NCBI GenBank assembly: GCA_003545705.1
Contig: QVLQ01000011.1
Location: forward strand, 1,086,597 to 1,150,596
DNA from: Acidomyces sp. 'richmondensis'
Lineage: Eukaryota; Ascomycota; Dothideomycetes; Mycosphaerellales; Teratosphaeriaceae
Reading direction: 5' to 3'
Length of the DNA: 64,000 nt
Shown: positions 1 through 10,598 of the stretch, in pieces
How positions within the stretch are numbered: position 1 is the stretch's first letter
Layout of the letters: every line of letters starts with the position of its first letter
Program-made: the position numbers and the translations under genes
The notes under the pieces: generated by a model
What the model saw: only the letters and a program-made list of their open reading frames with translations
Database searches by the model: none
What the model was told of the DNA's origin: nothing

Positions 1-2
1 CA

Positions 3-512
3 ACAGTATCGAGTACGACGCCCTCGAAAGCTTCCGCCTCAACTTCCTCATCACCAACGCCATATCAAGATCAACAGGCCGAGGCACAAGAAGACATTTT
101 TATCCTCAAACAACTTGGGAAGAAGAGGAAACAGCCAGTTTCTCCGCAAACGCTTCAGATGGACAATATGGCAGCGCAGTCAGACGAAGTTGAACTTGCT
201 GGTGATGAACACTTCCAACAAAAGGTTGAATCAAAAAGGTTGAGAAAAGCTGCGAGGCGTGCTAAAAAAGCCGCCGAGGCTGCTACAGGGAAAGGTTTGG
301 ATGCCACACAACGAAACCCTGCGGCAGAAGAGGAGCCATTCGATTACGCATCGGCTCCTAGTATACTTCAGCAACCGAAAGAGAGTAAAGAAGAGACGAA
401 GGCGAGAAAGAAGAAAGAAGTGAATCCGTACGCGAAGGCGCTCGATGCACCAAAAGGTTTACCAAGGGTACAGAGGGAGAGGCCAGGGAGGACCATGACT
501 TATAAATCCTAA
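3..512 (+). CDS. rrp6: 3' end of an Rrp6-like nuclear exosome 3'-5' exonuclease (partial)
   Basis: The frame is open from base 3 to a TAA at 510-512, so only the C-terminal ~169 residues are in the window. There is no catalytic or HRDC domain here, only a charged, low-complexity tail. It has a KKRK basic stretch, a Lys/Arg/Ala-rich helix-like segment, and the closing pattern PFDYA...PYAKALDAPKGLPR...GRTMTYKS. That closing pattern (DYA.AxSxL, then NPY.KALDAPKG and a basic end) is what I associate with the C-terminus of fungal Rrp6, the nuclear exosome nuclease that trims rRNA, snoRNA and cryptic transcripts. The call rests on tail motifs recalled from the family, not on the enzyme domain, so another nucleolar protein with a similar tail remains possible. 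No intron is needed. Confidence 0.6.
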   Translation, partial: TVSSTTPSKASASTSSSPTPYQDQQAEAQEDIFILKQLGKKRKQPVSPQTLQMDNMAAQSDEVELAGDEHFQQKVESKRLRKAARRAKKAAEAATGKGLDATQRNPAAEEEPFDYASAPSILQQPKESKEETKARKKKEVNPYAKALDAPKGLPRVQRERPGRTMTYKS

Positions 513-596
513 GAAGCCGGGAACAACGCAACTGGAAATCGATACGGCGAACCCGACATGACACTCGAGCAAGCAGCCTGTGTTCCACTCAACCCA

Positions 597-3073
597 TCAC
601 ACGTTGTTTTGAAGACTCATAGAGCGACGGTCGGGTCCACTACTTTGCGCGAGGAGCTCACCCTTGACGTTCGTTATTTTTACTGCAGTTCCTCCCGATA
701 GCTGCACTTTCGTCACTACTCCCTGCGCATTCCAGTTGAAGTCAACAACTCCCCCACCACGTAGACGAAGGCCTCTGACGCTGCCATTGCCCCAGGCTGG
801 AGGAATAGCAGGTCCCAAGACGACGGTCCTTACGTCCGTTGAACCAGGAAGCTGCGGCAGGTCAACCACGAGCATGCTCAGCACTGCACCCGGGAAGCCA
901 AAGTTTGCATCAATCTGGAATGGCTCGTTCTTGCCGCTATACATGCTCAATGCGTTGGGTGCCCAATTTTCATATATCGTTAAGCGAAGCTCATAATATG
1001 CTTCGATAGTGTTGTTCAGCCTCGCCCAGCATGCCCCCCGCCATACTTTTTCCCAGCCGGCATTGGCATCTGCAATTCCTGGTCCACGGCTCCAGAGAGT
1101 TGTCGCAACTGCATTTTGGATGGTCGTATTGGTATATCCACCCCAATAAGAGGAGAGCGCCCAACCAGGGTACCATCCTATCAGATTAGAAAGATGACGG
1201 TGCGTGTCATTTTTGACGTCAATGTCCAGCTTCCACTCTTGGATTTGTCCCCAGTCGCCAATGTGCAGGCCTTTGTCAAGTTGTGCGAGAGAAGATTTGA
1301 CGGAATTCAGAAAGGGCAGATCTGTGTCCTTGATTATTGAAGCGGATTGAAGAGTGGTCTCGAGGACCTGGTATATAAGCTGCTGCCACATAGTACAACC
1401 AAAAGTCGTTGGTCCATGTTCAGGACTGTCGCAAGGGTTCACAACAAGCGTGCCATCGTGGAAGTACTCATCTTCCTGCAACTGGCTGAGCCAGAACTGT
1501 GCGATGGGTTTGAGAAGTTTCGGATAACCGGTAGCGGCCAACCACGTAGCATTCTGGCTGTAGTCGTAATAGTCCCACACATGCTGCATCATCCAAGCGG
1601 CAGAGGCAGGGAAGTTCGCCCAATAAGCATCTCCTGTTTTCATGGCAGAATAGCCGAAGATATTGATCTCGTCGTGGACCACCCAGCCGGGGGCGTTGTA
1701 AAGGAGCTTTGCTGTCTCAGCTCCGCGATGTGCCCATGTATCTGCCATGTATTCCCACAGCGCTGGTTGAAGATTTCCGAGACCCGTTTGGTCCACAGGC
1801 CAGTGATTCATTTGCAGATTGATGTCAGCGTGGTAATCGGAACCCCAGGCGTTGGACAGCGCATAGGCCCATTTTCCTTGTAGATTCGGTGGGAGAGAGT
1901 TTGGGCGCGAGGAAGAAATGAAGAGGTGACGACCAAGATCAAAGATAAGGGATTCGAGGAAAGGGTCACCAGCCGTATTGTTGACACTGTACCGGCTAAT
2001 CAGGTCTGCTGTTTCGAGGCATGATGAATCGGCCGTGTCAGGAAGATCCAAACTGAAGGCATTGGCCAAAAGAGAGTAGTCGTCCAAGTGCGCCGATAGA
2101 AGCTGTTCTGGAGATTTTGAAGCGGCAGCATCAACTGTATTCTGAACATAAGCATCTGGATCAGGTCCGCGGAAAGAAAAGTTGTACACCGCCGTGCCAT
2201 GAGTCTCGTCGTAATTGGTTCCGGCCGCAAATACCAGCACCAACTCCTTGAGATCGGCGGCGGGAATTGTGAGTTTCCCATTTTCACACTTTGTTTGAAT
2301 ATGGCCGCCAACTACTCGGGCAGAGGACTTATAAGTCATGCCAATCCCAGCTTGAGTAATGCCATCGAGATTTGCCTGGCCTGACGAACAAGATGAAGAT
2401 ACAAGGGAGATGTTTGATTGTACGTTCTCCCACCACACACTGATCGAAGGGAGAGGTTTCGAAGAGATGAGATCATACACGCAAACATCCTGTGGGTAAG
2501 AGCAATAAGTCTTGCTGTGGTCGTCCATTGTGTAAGCTTATGAAATCAGAGCAATTACTCTTTTCCTTACATAAGGTACGAGCTCCCTCCAGACGTAAAT
2601 GAAACGGTATGAATGCCGGTCTGCAAATCCAATGATCTATTGTAAGCGCTTGCGCTTGTGATACCAGCCATAGAAATTGTCAGATTTCCAAGGACAGCAT
2701 AACTTCCGTACCAATCGTCGTTCCCCATTAAAGCCGTTACATTACCCGTCCCGTTTTTCCATATCCAATCTCGGATCCCAGGCAAGTATTGGTAGACCGG
2801 TTCAGGTGGATTCCCACCTTCATAGCTTGTGCTTTCGAATGGGCCTCCCGTCCACAGGATGTCGCGATTGACACTCAACTTGTCGTGACCCGGGTCTCCG
2901 AATGGGAGAGCCGCCAACCTCCCGTTGCCGATTGGATAAGCAGTTTGGATGATATTGCTGAAGTTTCTAACTGGAACTGTGGACCAGAGGCTCTTTGCAG
3001 ACGCTCGATATACAATGCCCGCCAGGGCGGCGAATAAAGAGGTTGAAATCATCCTGCCACAGACTCTGACCAA
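597..3073 (-). CDS. Secreted GH95-family alpha-L-fucosidase (two exons, 806 aa)
   Basis: Exon 1 is 3073-2571 and exon 2 is 2514-597. The 56-nt intron (GTAAGG...CCACAG, branch-like GCTTACA) restores the frame and gives 806 residues, usual for GH95. A hydrophobic N-terminus ending in an Ala-rich stretch (around residue 26) reads as a signal peptide, so the enzyme should be secreted. Family blocks in order are YPIGNGRLAALPFGDPG near residue 50, NLQGKWA, DINLQMNHWP (about 398-407), NPCDSPEHGP with the presumed acid Glu533, HRHLSNLIGWYPG, and FQIDANFG near the end with the Asp that activates the Asn base. GH95 enzymes remove alpha-1,2-linked fucose by an inverting mechanism, for example from xyloglucan side chains. 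An Asp (398) stands where I expect the first catalytic Asn of the bacterial NxN motif. Several NxS/T sites fit secretion. The next gene runs the other way from 3336. Confidence 0.9.
2515..2570 (-). other. Intron of the GH95 gene
   Basis: Predicted 56-nt intron with donor GTAAGG at 2570 and acceptor CACAG ending at 2515. The unspliced frame stops directly after the donor, and this pair is the one that keeps the phase (2 nt + 1 nt, Ile codon). The exon junction then reads SSYL-I-KTYCSYPQDV, which matches the family layout. Confidence 0.75.
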
Positions 3074-3335
3074 GTGTGAATGGCCAACAGTTGGGTCTTC
3101 AAATAAGCCCTACGTATATATGCCATGGCCCTCGCGATAACATTGACCCGGTCAATTCCTACGGAGTTGTATTGACAAAGTGGAGTGCAGGTGTTAGCGG
3201 AGAAATATAAATTGACGCCACTTTGGTTCATACGATGTCCGTGCCACGCCAAGGGCCATGCGCCACGCTTTGAGAGCAAGGAGCTTGTAACTTTGTCTCC
3301 ATTGTCATCGCAGCAGTGATTTCCTCAATTCGAAT

Positions 3336-3634
3336 ATGTCTGCTTCACTAGCACCGGAGTGTGACGAGGTCAAGAAGTCCTACGACGACTGCTTCCTGCG
3401 TTGGTACAGCGAGAAGTACCTGCGAGGCATGGCGAAGACGGACGAGTGCGAACACCTTTTCAAGCAATACAAAAGCTGCTTAAGCGTCGGTCCATACATC
3501 TGTCCCCTTCAGAGCCCTTCCTAATATTCATACAGAAAGCCCTGAAAGACCGTGGAATCGAGCAGATGCTGGAAGATGCTCGGGCAGACAATGTTGAAAA
3601 TGATGCCGAATTCCTCAAACCAAGTGGGCGATGA
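3336..3634 (+). CDS. mdm35: Mdm35/TRIAP1-like twin CX9C mitochondrial protein (two exons, 82 aa)
   Basis: Exon 1 is 3336-3485 and exon 2 is 3536-3634. The 50-nt intron starts GTCGGT and ends ATACAG. The protein has two CX9C units, CDEVKKSYDDC and CEHLFKQYKSC, the helix-turn-helix fold oxidised by Mia40 in the mitochondrial intermembrane space. The spacer with FxxWYSEKYL, and the short charged tail, are typical of Mdm35, the partner of Ups1/Ups2 in phosphatidic acid and phosphatidylserine transfer between mitochondrial membranes. Yeast Mdm35 is of similar size (86 aa). The start is the first ATG and is followed by the expected N-terminus. The donor is not the commonest fungal form, so the exact splice site is less certain than the gene. 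It is divergent from the GH95 gene, with about 260 bp between start codons. Confidence 0.88.
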
Positions 3635-5666
3635 GATTCACCCGGTCACAACCTCCGAAACAGTTTAAAAACCCAACTTGAAATTCGGACCTCATAGTAT
3701 AGATTGACGTCTTAACTGGAAGGGCCATCAAAGACCCCACTCAAACTGGAGGTGAAGACTCTTGTTACAAGATCGCTACAGTTTTGTCCTCGGTCAGAAA
3801 TCAGCTATTTTATCCATAGAAGGAAATCTCGATATGAGAGTTACATATATGTAATTTACACCGTGGCAAAGTCTGCAGGCATCTGATTGGGTCGATGAAA
3901 TTAAAATCATGAGTGCGAAGTGGGGGGCTTCTTGCTTTGAATATGATCCCCAACCAGCTTCTGTAACTTCATTGTCCAATTTTTTCCCATTCTAACTTAG
4001 AGACTATTGTCCAGCGTGCACAGGAAGCTTGCTTTTCCTATCGGTTCTCCATGCTTCCTTCAATGCCTGTTTCTGGGCTTCTCTGTGTGGCATGTAACTC
4101 ATTATTGCTATTACAGTACCATATGGATATGACCTGGTGGTAACTGGCCATAATTCAATCGCGGGTTAACCATTTAACTTTTAGTTATTGTTGTCGCTAG
4201 GGAGATGAGGAATAGTGAAGTGTGCGCCGTACTGGTTCATGTTGATCGCGCAGACAGATTTTGGGGGAAAGCACCGTTGTTACACATTTGACTATTGACG
4301 ATCCGCTGCAACTAGCAAGTCAAAGATCAAAACCTGTCCATTGCTAAATTCCCTTTTTTTAAGGCCTTGTCGTACTTCACAACAACACTCCTAATAGTGG
4401 TTGAGAACAGGTAGGTAACATTTGGATGGTCTTTGACGCTTCGTAGAACCATATTTGCCAAGTCTCTGCGAAGAATCTCGAGCTCACAGGTGAGGCTTAA
4501 TCTGTCGTCCGAATGAAGGAGAGCATATATCCGCCATTTGGATCGATGATGAAGCGAGTGCCTCATTCGGTAGTATTCAATAGCCTTATGCCGTGAAAAA
4601 TTTCAGTCTTTCTTGGCGAGGGTTCCTGCGCTGCCTCCAATATCGAATCTCGTCCTTGGGTGAGAGCAGTCCGGCTCTTCTCAGCGATCGTCACGCGAGC
4701 GATGATTCTTCCGAGGAACCAAGAGAAAGTTGCATCAACAATACCTGCACCACTAATTGAGACTTTAATGTTAGGCTGGGTTGGTTGATGATAGCGTGAG
4801 TAATATAATATACTTATACAGGTGCATGTACAACCGTGTAGTGTTTAATCTTTCTTTCCCCATTTCCTGGAGCTAGGCGGATAAATTCTAAAAAATATTT
4901 CTCTAATGAAAAGACATGAGTTTAATGCTTATTCAAGCACTGTGTTGTTCAACTATGCAGCATTCATGGCGAAAGAATACCAGGTTGACTTGCTTTCATC
5001 AGGTAATATAATGTCCTGGATGGAAATTTCTTAGGTCTATGTTGCTCGCTCGGGCTTTCCCAATATCCCACGATAGCTGTTGACAATTTTCAGTTTATTG
5101 ATAGTTGCGCTCCCTACTTTCTATCATTTCACAAAATATATATGAAAACAGAGAAAGTCGTCCCGTGATGGCAGTAGAAAGTGGAAGCAAGTTTTGTTGT
5201 TGAGGAGCGCCTAAAGGAACACCATAGAAGACTATCCATGGCAGTTCTGCATATTGTGAAATTCTCCGGGCATTAATAAATGTGCATTTGCTAACTTAAT
5301 AGCCTTGGCTTAGACTTAATTGACGTAAACAGAAATTGATTGTGTAGCCAAGGGTTGCGAAAAATGTGTCTCCGGCTAAATGCAAGCAGATTATAGTAAC
5401 AGAGCTCAGTTTCGTCTATCGTTTTGGCGTACGGAGTTGTGCTCTCCGCATTCTCCTGCCCCTCTTCCCTCGTGTGGTGTCGCATGATTGATGGATTCTT
5501 TCGCTTTCGCGGACCGCCGTACCGACCTGGCGTAGATCAATGAACCAGGGGTATAGTAAAAGACATATGAGAACTAATTTCGAATGAAGGTTAGCATACA
5601 GTGCTTACTCCCATGTCGAATTTCCGTCCAAAGAGTTTGACTTTGTCCTCCACCAGATCCCTCATC
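3635..5666. other. Intergenic region with no recognised gene
   Basis: About 2 kb between the Mdm35-like gene and the GH74 gene. I see only short, unrelated open frames (60-80 codons) with no family motifs, and no repeat shared with the transposons further right. It should contain the 3' UTR of one gene and the promoter of the other, but I cannot point to a specific control site. Confidence 0.5.
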
Positions 5667-8161
5667 ATGCAATTGCTATTGAGCATATTCATTTCCTTTG
5701 CGTTTCTTGCTAGTGCAGTTTTTGGAGTGACGCAAAATCATCCATATGAGTTCAGCTCGGTCGCTGTCATAGGCGGTGGATACATTACGGGCATTCTAGC
5801 GCATCCTGGAGAGCCAGATCTAATGTATGTGAGGACTGACATTGGTAGCAGCTACCGCTGGAACACTACCCTCAACAAATGGATCCCCCTTACGGATTTT
5901 ATCAGCGAAGCAAATTCCAATCTCTTGGGCACCGAAAGTATTGCTCTAGATCCCAAGAACCCGAGCCGTCTGTATCTTGCACAAGGGAGATATTTAACCT
6001 CCAACGATTCTGCCTTTTTTGTGTCTAGCGACTACGGCCAGTCATTTGATATCTACTCGGCCCCTTTTCCCATGGGTTCCAATGAACTTGGTAGAAACAA
6101 CGGAGAAAGGTTAGCCGTGAATCCATTCAACGGGAACGAGCTTTGGATGGGCACTCGCACGGAAGGGCTATGGAAAAGCGATGATCGTGCGAAGACATGG
6201 ACCAACGTCACCAGCTTTCCCAATGCGTTCGCCAATACGATCGGTATCGTCTTTGTCCTTTTTGATTTTAACAAAGAAGGGACAATATATGCTGGAGCAA
6301 CTGCGCCGGAAGGTTTATTCTACTCGACTGACAGTGGGTCAACCTGGGCGCCTATCCCTGGGCAGCCAAGAAACTGGGATACGATCACGGTGCCACCAAA
6401 TGCAACCAAACCACAAAGCTCTGCTCCACAACCTATGAAAGCCGCTCTTGCCTCCAATGGGGTTTTGTATGTGACATTTGGGGATTCCCCTGGCCCTTAT
6501 GGCGTCGATTATGGGGTAGTATTCAGCTATGATACAAACAGTAAAGTTTGGAAAGATATTACTCCTAATGTCACGAATACTTATCCTCCTCCATACGAGC
6601 CACAGGCGTTTCCCCCCGGTGGATATTGTGGGCTAAGTATCTCCGCTCACGACCCAAATATGATAGTCATCACTTCATTAGACCGTGATCCGGGGCCAGC
6701 ACTTGACAGCATGTACTTCTCACAGGACGGTGGAAGCTCGTGGAAGGATGTGTCACAGCTCTCTACCCCCAATCGAAAAGATGTTGATGGTTTTTGGGGT
6801 CATCCTATTGCCGAAGCAGCACTTGAAAACGGCACATCTGTACCATGGTTGAGTTTTGACTGGAGCCCTCGTTGGGGTGGTTATGGTGCTCCATCTCCAA
6901 TTCATGGACTTGCAAAGTTTGGATGGTGGATGAGTGCTGTGTTAATGTCTCCGTGGGACGAAGACAAGGTCATGTATGGAACAGGTGCAACTATCTGGGC
7001 GACAAAAGATTTAGTGAAAACAATAGAAAGCAATGAATTTCCTCAATGGTATGTGCAAGCTCAAGGAATAGAAGAAACCGTGAATCTTGCTATGGCATCT
7101 CCTACATGGGGAGATGCTCATCTCTTTTCTGGATTTGGTGATGTGAGTATCAAAGCCTCGTGCGTTTGAAACGAGCTGACTTTAAATAGATCAATGGCAT
7201 GCGCCACCCTGATTTGAATGTGCCACAGCCAATGTTCAATCTGCCTGTCTTTAGTAATTTGAACGGACTAGACTGGGCTGGTAAGAAGGAAGGCACAATA
7301 GTTCGTGTAGGGGTCAATGGCCTCAATAACACAGCAGAATCTGGGTGCCATCAAGGCGCTTATTCATTGGATGGCGGAATAGAATGGAAAACCTTTGCTA
7401 CTTGCATCCCTGGGATAAATAGCTCTACTACAAACTCTGGAACCATAGCCATTGATTCTTCCGGGCAGCATGTTGTCTGGACAACAACGGATACGCCTCT
7501 CGAAGGAGATAATCCCGTCACTAACATATCCGGACCGTACTGCTCCTCTGACTGGGGAGCAACTTGGACATCCCCCACAGGTCTGAACATTCAAACACCA
7601 AATGTTACTTCAGATAAAGTGCGGGAAGGAACCTTTTATAGCTTTACCTTTGGAAGGTGGTATTATAGTTTTGATGGTGGCAACAGCTACAGGTCTTCTT
7701 CTGCCACTGACGTCGGGCTCCCTGAAACATCAAATACTGGGGCGGTTCCTGTGGTCGACTTCGACAAAGCCGGATATATCTATCTTCCTTTGGGTTCTCA
7801 AGGCATTTATTTTTCGGTGGATTTCGGCAGTAATTGGCGGAAAATTACCAAAGACGGTGTAAATCCAACTCTTTTCACGATAGGCGCCAAAGCTCCCGGC
7901 GCCCATCATCCATCATTATTTATTTGGGGTGAAATAGATAGGAGCAGTGTCACTGCATTATACCGTTCAGACGATAATGGGGGTTCGTGGGTAAGAGTAA
8001 ACGATGACATGCATCAATATGGAGGCCTAGGCCTTATACAGGGCGATCCTCGAATGTACGGAAGAGTGTTCATGGGTACAGCTGGACGAGGTATAGTAAC
8101 AGCAGAAATTGCCAAAAACGTGATGGGCAACCAAGACGTACCAGGAACAGGGGGTATATAA
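5667..8161 (+). CDS. Secreted GH74 endo-xyloglucanase/oligoxyloglucan hydrolase (two exons, 815 aa)
   Basis: Exon 1 is 5667-7142 and exon 2 is 7190-8161. The 47-nt intron begins GTGAGT, has a GCTGAC branch site and ends AATAG. An upstream in-frame ATG exists at 5601, but the ATG at 5667 directly starts a clean signal peptide (MQLLLSIFISFAFLASAVFG), so I chose it. The protein has the repeated SxDxGxxW blades of the two seven-bladed propellers of GH74 (for example YSTDSGSTW, FSQDGGSSW, SVDFGSNW, RSDDNGGSW). The expected catalytic acids are Asp58 in YVRTDIGSSYRW and Asp492 in SGFGDINGMRHPDL. The second sits exactly at the exon junction. GH74 enzymes hydrolyse beta-1,4-glucan linkages in xyloglucan. 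No cellulose-binding module follows; the protein ends shortly after the last blade. It may work with the GH95 fucosidase 2.6 kb upstream. Confidence 0.93.
7143..7189 (+). other. Intron of the GH74 gene
   Basis: A 47-nt phase-0 intron with GTGAGT donor, GAGCTGAC branch region and AATAG acceptor. Reading through it gives a stop within nine codons; removing it joins the GFGD and INGMRHPDL blocks of the catalytic region. Confidence 0.88.
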
Positions 8162-8525
8162 GCTTAACTTTACATAGGAAGAATAGATATGAAAGCTGCT
8201 AATAGATACCGCTCAATGTCAAAGAAGATCTGTGAAGAGCAGCAGTATAGGTATCGATATTGCAAGCTCTAGATAATCCCAAAATTTTAACCAGCTAACT
8301 AAATACAAAATTACCAATACTGAATACTGTTAAGACCATGGTGGATAAGCTTCCCAGCGGTATTCGAGCTGTCCATGTAGTCTGGCGCAGATTCAGCAAG
8401 AGATATTGTTAGTATGATCAGTATGGTATTAGGGGTCATATCATTACTTATCAACTATTTCAAACCTAAAACCAATTGTTACTATTAGTATACCAAATAT
8501 TTGTTGGTATTCACTGAGTTCCAAG
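8162..8525. other. GH74 downstream region, nothing recognised
   Basis: AT-rich sequence after the GH74 stop codon. It probably carries the 3' UTR. I see no reading frame or repeat that I can identify. Confidence 0.45.
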
Positions 8526-8565
8526 CTGTTGAAAAATGGGTGGTCAAGATATCTAGGCCTCCTTG
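8526..8565 (-). repeat. Scrap of a copia LTR end
   Basis: About 40 bp that resemble the reverse-strand start of the 206-bp copia LTR seen intact at 19037-19242: a TGTTGAAAAA-like end, then the CAAGATATCTAGGCCTCCTTGA segment, which differs at a few bases. It directly precedes a LINE A fragment, the same order as at 14548-14735. Confidence 0.5.
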
Positions 8566-8589
8566 ACAATTTTAAACGACATAGACCGA

Positions 8590-9675
8590 GATGTTGTTGC
8601 GTTCTCCCATTTCCTGGTTATTGGGGCTTGGAAGGCTTTTGCTTTAATTTTAGCTGCCTATTTAATCTTGCATGTTGTTGCTTATAATACGTGGTATACC
8701 TTGCAGTTGCTATACTTGTTGTGCTTTAGCAGTTGTCTGTTCTGTGGTCTCCTAAGAATTTCCGCAATAGTCTTTGCCCGGCAATTTTTGGCAATATAGT
8801 TAAAGAGGCCACAGTTTAGGCATCGGGCTGCTCTTTACTGTGGGTAGAACTCCTTTGTTATCAGAAGTGTTCTATTGCGGACCAACCCCTTCCTGACCAA
8901 GTCTTTAACCTACTATAAGCTTTGATCTGAGAGTACAAGGGATGAATAGATTTTCCACTCTCTTGCCTTTTTGCCATTTAATTAGTGTGCACTTGTCACC
9001 TTCAGGCTCGGGTGTTGCATTCCTTTCCCTCGTAGATCCTTCAAAAGGCCTTTGTTTTAACAGGGTTTATACCTTCTGCTATCCTTACACTATGGATAAT
9101 TGCTTTGTATTGGAGGATTCAGGGGCATGCTGAGGGATATCATTTCTGAATCCACCTCTGATATTCTAGTATTCTAGCCTTAGCAGCTCCTGATCCCGCA
9201 AAAGCTCTGATTTCCTTACTCTTCAACTTCGTTACTGCTGTTACCTGAGGGTTATAAATTCCCTTGCTCTCTATGAATTGGTAGAGGTCTTCACACTGTA
9301 GGTTAGTGTTGGGCTGTTACCTAGGCCTAGGTGTTTGCAGGAGGTATTTTCTGCCGCTGTTTGAGTGTTCTATGGATCTATATAAGCGCTTAAGAGATAA
9401 ATTGGTCTTGTGCCGGCAGGACAGGCTGGTGTGGGCCATTTGGAGGAGGGGAGGAGGTACTGGACTTCTGGGATTTTACAGCCTTTTTGGTTGGCTAGGG
9501 TTGTCTTGATATCATCAGTGAGGAGGATTATGTTCTTTTGTATAGATATGTTCTCTGTCTGGTGGTTTGGCTTCTTACCGCGGTGTCTTGGCCCCTTATT
9601 TGCAGGTGGGTCCCTTGTGGAAGCCCTTTAAATGGAGCCCTTTAAATGGAGGGTGGCAGCCTCCATACTGGAAAT
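8590..9675 (-). mobile_element. Decayed 5' fragment of LINE family A (ORF1 part), minus strand
   Basis: This stretch can be followed base by base against the ORF1 half of the LINE A copies at 34180-37190 and 48350-49500. It shares the zinc-knuckle region (reverse of ...TGCCTAAACTGYGG...), the KKLESGD segment and the 5' signature GGAGGGTGGCAG...CTCCAT at about 9650-9672. Only ORF1 is present and the reverse transcriptase half is missing. It is full of small changes and stops, so it is an old copy. It is the leftmost transposon trace in the window and lies between the GH74 and dioxygenase genes. The short open frames inside it are not genes. Confidence 0.75.
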
Positions 9676-10598
9676 AATATCAATCGTAGATGCCGTTTGT
9701 GCTACCAGTGATGCAAGAATATAGATAGGTATAGGCTGAAGAATATGAGATTCGATGAAATATTAAAAATTCGCAAGAGAATGTCTCGACATTTCAAGGA
9801 ATTTTAAAAACATGATTTGAACTTGCTTTGCAAATCAAGGAAATCAAATAACCAAATTACACTTGATTGCGGACAGATCTGACACAATCAAAAGAGTGAC
9901 CAGCTGCAGCCTCAGGAAATAGCAGGTTCAAGCGTGTTCATAAATCTTGTAGATAATAAGGACTTTGAGCGCTTTAAACTGCCGCCAATTAGCTGGTTTT
10001 TATACTGCTAGGGATTCTTTTTATGACACAGTACTACTGGTTCTGAGACTTTATTGTGTGCCTTAATTCCGGCGTTGGAGCGCGACTGCCACGCTCTTAT
10101 ACACTGCACATTTGGATCATAAATGAGAATTAAAAACGAAGGCTAAGCTAAAGAAAGTGCTAAAGGTCAGGCGGAACATCTTATATTTGTGATTTGACGT
10201 ACATACATCCCAAATTGGTTCGATATTTCTTCTATATAGGCGTCCTGGTCACATCAAGGCAACACATTTCTGAATATAAAATCGCGTTATCGATATAAGC
10301 CACCGCCCATTTATTTTACTCCCAAAAGTCTTCGTTGATACTTTCAAAATCTCAAATCATTCAAGTTCTTTGCAAGATAATGTGCCAAAGGTGACATAAT
10401 GTTTTTACAAAAGGTCCACGTGAGGCAAGGGGCTTATCAGCCGCCATAACGTCACATCTGATCTTCCAGAGTGACCATCAAAGGAATGTGGTTCGAATCA
10501 AAAAAAAGAATAGATTTCTGATATGATTAGTGATTAATACGCATAGAAATCGTGACCCAGTTGCAAAAACGTAGCAAGTTCCGAAACTAGGGCTATCA
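9676..10598. other. Intergenic region with no recognised gene
   Basis: About 0.9 kb of AT-rich sequence between the LINE A fragment and the end of the 9-exon dioxygenase gene. I found no coding motif, no repeat shared with the rest of the window and no obvious RNA gene. Confidence 0.45.

Noticed and set aside
1116..1883. Plus-strand frames opposite the GH95 gene
   Set aside because: Shadows of a well-supported minus-strand gene.
3794..5485. Small open frames in the 2-kb gap before GH74
   Set aside because: Short, unrelated to each other, no motifs, no start or splice context.
8563..8799. Hydrophobic 78-codon frame resembling a membrane protein
   Set aside because: It is the antisense reading of a LINE A ORF1 fragment, which explains the sequence fully.
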